Below the pieces are notes generated by a model. That model worked only from the letters and a program-made list of their open reading frames with translations, did no database searches and was not told the origin of the DNA. The position numbers and the translations under genes were made by a program. Shown piece after piece: positions 6,227-8,426 of a stretch of 8,426 bases of DNA. The DNA comes from JBJENW01 sp051880395 (lineage in GTDB: Bacteria; Bacillota; Clostridia; Lachnospirales; Lachnospiraceae), in NCBI GenBank assembly GCA_051880395.1, contig JBJENW010000310.1, positions 1 through 8,426 of the forward strand, given 5' to 3'. Each line of letters starts with the position of its first letter. Within the stretch, counting starts at the first letter, position 1.

Positions 6227-6504
6227 GTTTCCGGTATCCGGCAGGAGGCAAGGAGCAGGGGGGACTGAAACAAAAGTGGCTAGACAGAAATGAAGTCGAG
6301 TTTTGGATGAGCGGATTTGCGATGCTTTATTTTTGCTGTCTTTCGAAGGTCGGACAGTCTGCACACAGCCAGTCCGCCGAACGAAAGACAGCAAAGGCAT
6401 CGCAGATCCGCCCATCCAAACTCACTAACATTTCTGTCAAAGCCACTTTTGTTTCAGTCCCCCCTGCTCCTTGCCTCCTGCCGGATACCGGAAACTGTGT
6501 ATTG
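6227..6504 (-). repeat. Giant palindromic hairpin repeat, copy 2 (long form)
   Basis: The 523-base gap between the PurO start and the anti-sigma stop is dominated by one very long palindrome. Outer arms 6227-6281 and 6441-6495 are perfect inverted repeats over 55 bp. After a 1-versus-2 base bulge, 6283-6292 pairs with 6429-6438 over 10 bp. The stem then continues through TTTGGATG, GCGGAT, TGCGATGC and TTTGCTGTCTTTCG to CGGAC/GTCCG, with a small tip near 6361-6367, so nearly the whole 269 bp folds on itself. It shares terminal GGTATCC, core GACTGAAACAAAAGTG and apical CTCGACTTCATTTCT with copy 1. The asymmetric flank CAATACACAG (minus strand, 6495-6504) sets its orientation as minus. Short frames crossing it on both strands are by-products of the palindrome. 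No transposase is present, so it is non-autonomous or not a transposon. Confidence 0.9.
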
Positions 6505-6505
6505 A

Positions 6506-6533
6506 AGCCGGAATGTTATATCCCATTCCGGCT
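6506..6533 (-). terminator. Hairpin downstream of the DUF4179 gene
   Basis: AGCCGGAATG (6506-6515) and CATTCCGGCT (6524-6533) form a perfect 10-bp stem with an 8-base loop. It starts 37 bases past the stop of the anti-sigma gene on the minus strand. The sequence after it (TCAATACAC) is not a T-run, so it may be a 3'-end stabiliser rather than an intrinsic terminator. It abuts the CAATACACAG end of repeat 2. Confidence 0.45.
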
Positions 6534-6570
6534 GGTCATTGAATGCTAATTTGTAAATGATTTTCCTTTG

Positions 6571-7740
6571 CTAGTTTACTTTCACAAAATCATAGTAATC
6601 ATCCGAATACGTTTCTCCCATCTCACAGTCGGTCCGAACAAACATCAGATATTCTACTTGATCCGGATCAATGATACGATCATTTCCAGCTATGATTTCA
6701 TATGTGTCATCTTTTTCAAAACCTTCTGACCCTCCATCATGCAGATATGGATATACCGTTCCATCCTTCATTTTTACTCCGGCAAGATATGGTCCGTCAT
6801 TCTCCATATCATGTTCTTCCTCTTCCCCAGTTTCACCATTTATAACAGTTTCTTTATGTGTCTGCTTTGGAAACTGATACTCCACATGCATCGAGATCGG
6901 CGAAATCTCCGCTTTGATCATTTTCGCCCCTGTATTTCCGATCTGTTCCCCATCAAAAGTAACTTCTCTATAACTGTCTGTTCCCTTTAAATTCCAATCA
7001 AATGCCCATTTTCCCTCTACCATATTCGTTATATCAAAATCAGCCTGATCTACAGTACCTATATTTTCTAATTCGATATGAATATCTTTATTCAAGAAGT
7101 ATCCCTTTTCGTCACTAGATAATGTTATCCAATACATCATACTTCCATCGTCCTGCACATACCGTGAAATCGTATCTGCATTTAAATCAACGGGTGAGCC
7201 ATCATCATAAACCGGATCGCCATCTTTGTTTATCGTCAACCCATCATAAAAACCTCCGCCCAACAAACTACAGTCGTCTTTCCCTCCTACCGAAAAATTG
7301 ATATTTTCTATGCCCGGCTCCATTCCTTCCGGCAGTTGATACCCTTCAATTTTAAATCCAATATGCACAAAATAATTATCCGTAATACTTTGCTCAGCTG
7401 TCACCGTCACACCATTATGTGTCTGACTCTGCATCACAAATGCCGGAGCCTCTTTCTCCTCTAACTTTGTCTTTTGTTCTTCCGTCACACTCATTTTCTT
7501 TGAAACGGTATCACTCCAGTGCATACTTGCACCAACCGCTGTTGCACCTCCAGCTAATACCACAACCGCTGCCACTGCCACTGCTTTCTTTCCCCAAAAA
7601 TGTCTGTTTCTTCTCTGTTCTCTCATTGTTTTCTGCTCCTCTCCTCTAATCTGTGCAAATGCCTCATTTGCTTTTTTCTGCACGATATCCGGTATCACAA
7701 TTTCCTTTTGCAGTTCTTTCAAAGTATCCTCTTCTCTCAT
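6571..7740 (-). CDS. DUF4179-type membrane protein, putative anti-sigma factor
   Basis: A 389-residue single-pass membrane protein. A charged cytoplasmic N-terminus of about 52 residues (EEDTLKELQ..., ending REQRRNRHFWGKK) precedes one membrane helix at about 53-72 (AVAVAAVVVLAGGATAVGA). The rest, over 300 residues, is a predicted extracellular domain rich in Asp, Glu, Gly and Tyr; its first part resembles DUF4179. This layout, directly behind an ECF sigma factor, is typical of Firmicute anti-sigma factors: the N-terminus would hold the sigma factor and the outer domain would sense the envelope. That role is inferred from context and topology; no zinc-binding anti-sigma motif (HxxxCxxC) is seen. 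Start: GTG 7746 lies only 2 bases from AGGAGG, so ATG 7740, at 8 bases, is chosen. The gene follows the sigma stop by 12 bases, with the ribosome binding site overlapping that stop. Confidence 0.82.
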   Translation of the reverse strand: MREEDTLKELQKEIVIPDIVQKKANEAFAQIRGEEQKTMREQRRNRHFWGKKAVAVAAVVVLAGGATAVGASMHWSDTVSKKMSVTEEQKTKLEEKEAPAFVMQSQTHNGVTVTAEQSITDNYFVHIGFKIEGYQLPEGMEPGIENINFSVGGKDDCSLLGGGFYDGLTINKDGDPVYDDGSPVDLNADTISRYVQDDGSMMYWITLSSDEKGYFLNKDIHIELENIGTVDQADFDITNMVEGKWAFDWNLKGTDSYREVTFDGEQIGNTGAKMIKAEISPISMHVEYQFPKQTHKETVINGETGEEEEHDMENDGPYLAGVKMKDGTVYPYLHDGGSEGFEKDDTYEIIAGNDRIIDPDQVEYLMFVRTDCEMGETYSDDYYDFVKVN

Positions 7741-7748
7741 CTGCACGA

Positions 7749-7754
7749 CCTCCT
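7749..7754 (-). promoter_or_regulatory. Ribosome binding site of the anti-sigma gene, overlapping the sigma stop
   Basis: AGGAGG on the minus strand shares its first bases with the TAG stop of the sigma factor gene (7753-7755) and lies 8 bases before ATG 7740. The overlap suggests coupled translation of the sigma/anti-sigma pair. Confidence 0.8.
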
Positions 7755-8265
7755 ATCTCGCAATTTCAAATACGCCCGCAAGCTTTTTTCGCCCTCTTGC
7801 CAATCTGCTTCGAACCGTACTTTCCGACATCTCTAACATCTGGCTGATCTCTACGGTACTAAAATTTTCTACATAATACAGCACCATCACCGCCTGGTAT
7901 TTTTTAGGCAATATCTGCAATGCCTCGATCCACTCTGCATTTTCATACCGGCTGTCCTGTATCGGCTCTTCCGGCAGCTCTTCCACCAGGGAAAACCCCT
8001 TTTTCTTTCGCATGATATCGTTGCAGTGATTGATCAAAATACGTGTCATCCAGGTACGAAAATACTTTGCCTTCTTCAACTGCCACATTTTCTCCCAGCA
8101 CGTTAAAATAGTATCCGATATCGCATCTGCAACATCCTCATCATTATATAAAATCGCTCTTGCCGCCTTATACATGTTTTGCATCTGCGACTCCATCAGT
8201 TCTGTAAAAGCGTCCGCGTCCCGCTTTTGTGCCTTTTTTACTAACTCTGTCATCTTTGTATCCAT
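7753..8265 (-). CDS. ECF-family RNA polymerase sigma factor
   Basis: A 170-residue sigma-70 family protein with only regions 2 and 4, the ECF pattern. Region 2 spans about 19-87: AFTELMESQMQNMYKAARAI, then NDEDVADAISDTILTCWEKM (the -10 recognition and core-binding helices), then FRTWMTRILINHCNDIMRKKK. Region 4 spans about 112-166: EALQILPKKYQAVMVLYYVE, then a helix-turn-helix EISQMLEMSESTVRSRLARGRKKL (139-162) for the -35 element. It directs core polymerase to a small regulon, probably including its own operon (candidate promoter at 8331-8357). The longest frame starts at GTG 8274, only 3 bases from GGGAGG, so ATG 8265 is preferred; ATG 8253 (M5) is a further alternative. It is followed at once by its putative anti-sigma partner. 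Confidence 0.93.
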   Translation of the reverse strand: MDTKMTELVKKAQKRDADAFTELMESQMQNMYKAARAILYNDEDVADAISDTILTCWEKMWQLKKAKYFRTWMTRILINHCNDIMRKKKGFSLVEELPEEPIQDSRYENAEWIEALQILPKKYQAVMVLYYVENFSTVEISQMLEMSESTVRSRLARGRKKLAGVFEIAR

Positions 8266-8274
8266 GTCCGGCAC

Positions 8275-8283
8275 TCACCTCCC
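8275..8283 (-). promoter_or_regulatory. Ribosome binding site of the sigma factor gene
   Basis: GGGAGGTGA on the minus strand is an extended match to the 16S tail. It leaves 9 bases to ATG 8265 and no room for the GTG at 8272-8274, which directly follows it. Confidence 0.65.
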
Positions 8284-8294
8284 TATTTTCTTTT

Positions 8295-8306
8295 GTATGC
8301 GCATAC
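8295..8306. repeat. 12-base perfect palindrome in the sigma leader
   Basis: GTATGCGCATAC is a perfect palindrome between the candidate ECF promoter and the ribosome binding site. It could be a regulator site or a small RNA stem. Nothing else in the window repeats it. Confidence 0.4.
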
Positions 8307-8330
8307 TCTGTTTCATGTCTACATACATTA

Positions 8331-8357
8331 GACGTCCCATTCGCACATTCCGTTGCA
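8331..8357 (-). promoter_or_regulatory. Candidate ECF-type autoregulatory promoter
   Basis: On the minus strand, TGCAAC (8352-8357) and CGTC (8331-8334) are separated by 17 bases, matching the AAC/CGT pattern of Firmicute ECF sigma promoters. A run of T and A bases lies just upstream. It is 66-92 bases upstream of ATG 8265 of the sigma gene, as expected for self-activation. No equally good sigma-A promoter is seen in this stretch. Confidence 0.55.
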
Positions 8358-8365
8358 TTTTCATA

Positions 8366-8426
8366 AAAAATTATTTCCAATACGGACGTTTCGCAGCACG
8401 GCTGGTATCCCTGCAAAAAACACGGC
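8366..8426. other. Right-edge stretch without a recognised gene
   Basis: This lies upstream of the sigma promoter and is cut by the window edge. A short minus-strand frame (8168-8416) overlaps the sigma gene out of phase and looks spurious. The only notable content is a weak resemblance to the end of the hairpin repeats (TTTCCAATAC at 8374-8383, CGGACGTTTC at 8383-8392), too short to call. Confidence 0.3.

Noticed and set aside
6206..6415. Minus-strand frame over the giant palindrome
   Set aside because: It is the mirror of the plus-strand frame at 6208-6549, as expected for a palindrome; no independent evidence of coding.
3971..6504. Insertion sequence or composite transposon with its own transposase, or a retron-like system
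   Set aside because: No transposase, integrase or reverse transcriptase gene lies in or beside the repeats; I also found no convincing target-site duplication at either copy.
1..8426. CRISPR array, tRNA or rRNA gene
   Set aside because: No regularly spaced direct repeats and no tRNA- or rRNA-like sequence were recognised on either strand.

Overview
The window reads as chromosomal DNA of a low-to-mid GC Firmicute, most likely a gut clostridium of the Lachnospiraceae type. The signs are strong AGGAGG ribosome binding sites, sigma-A promoters with 17-base spacers, a TmcAL-type tRNA-modifying enzyme, a purine pathway that uses a free-standing formyltransferase plus a PurO-type IMP cyclohydrolase, an ECF sigma factor paired with a DUF4179 membrane protein, and two copies of the AAA-ATPase-like/PD-(D/E)XK family that is common in these genomes. 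The genus assignment is inference.

Layout from left to right: (1) 1-610, minus strand, the N-terminal 203 codons of an AAA-ATPase-like protein that runs off the left edge, with its own sigma-A promoter at 721-749; (2) 796-833, a strong GC-rich hairpin; (3) 845-2092, minus, tmcAL, with a clear promoter at 2122-2150; (4) 2332-3918, plus, a full-length paralogue of the first gene, divergent from tmcAL; (5) 3971-4101, a long imperfect hairpin repeat between convergent genes; (6) 4132-5313 and 5334-6047, minus, a two-gene purine operon for the last two steps to IMP, with a promoter at 6122-6150 and a leader hairpin at 6076-6104; (7) 6227-6504, a giant near-perfect palindrome of the same repeat family, in inverted orientation; (8) 6571-7740 and 7753-8265, minus, a membrane-anchored DUF4179 putative anti-sigma factor and its ECF sigma factor, preceded by a candidate ECF-type autoregulatory promoter at 8331-8357.

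How the genes work together: the formyltransferase converts AICAR to FAICAR and the cyclohydrolase closes FAICAR to IMP, so the operon replaces the usual bifunctional PurH. The sigma/DUF4179 pair looks like a one-membrane signalling unit. TmcAL and the two ATPase/nuclease paralogues have no evident functional link to these.

The most unusual signal is the hairpin repeat family. Two related long palindromes share terminal and core sequence and an asymmetric CAATACACAG end. Each lies just 3' of a gene in the same orientation, and together they bracket the purine operon as inverted repeats. No transposase or other protein gene in the window explains them. Four CDS starts were moved inward from the longest reading frame because the Shine-Dalgarno sequence points to an internal ATG.
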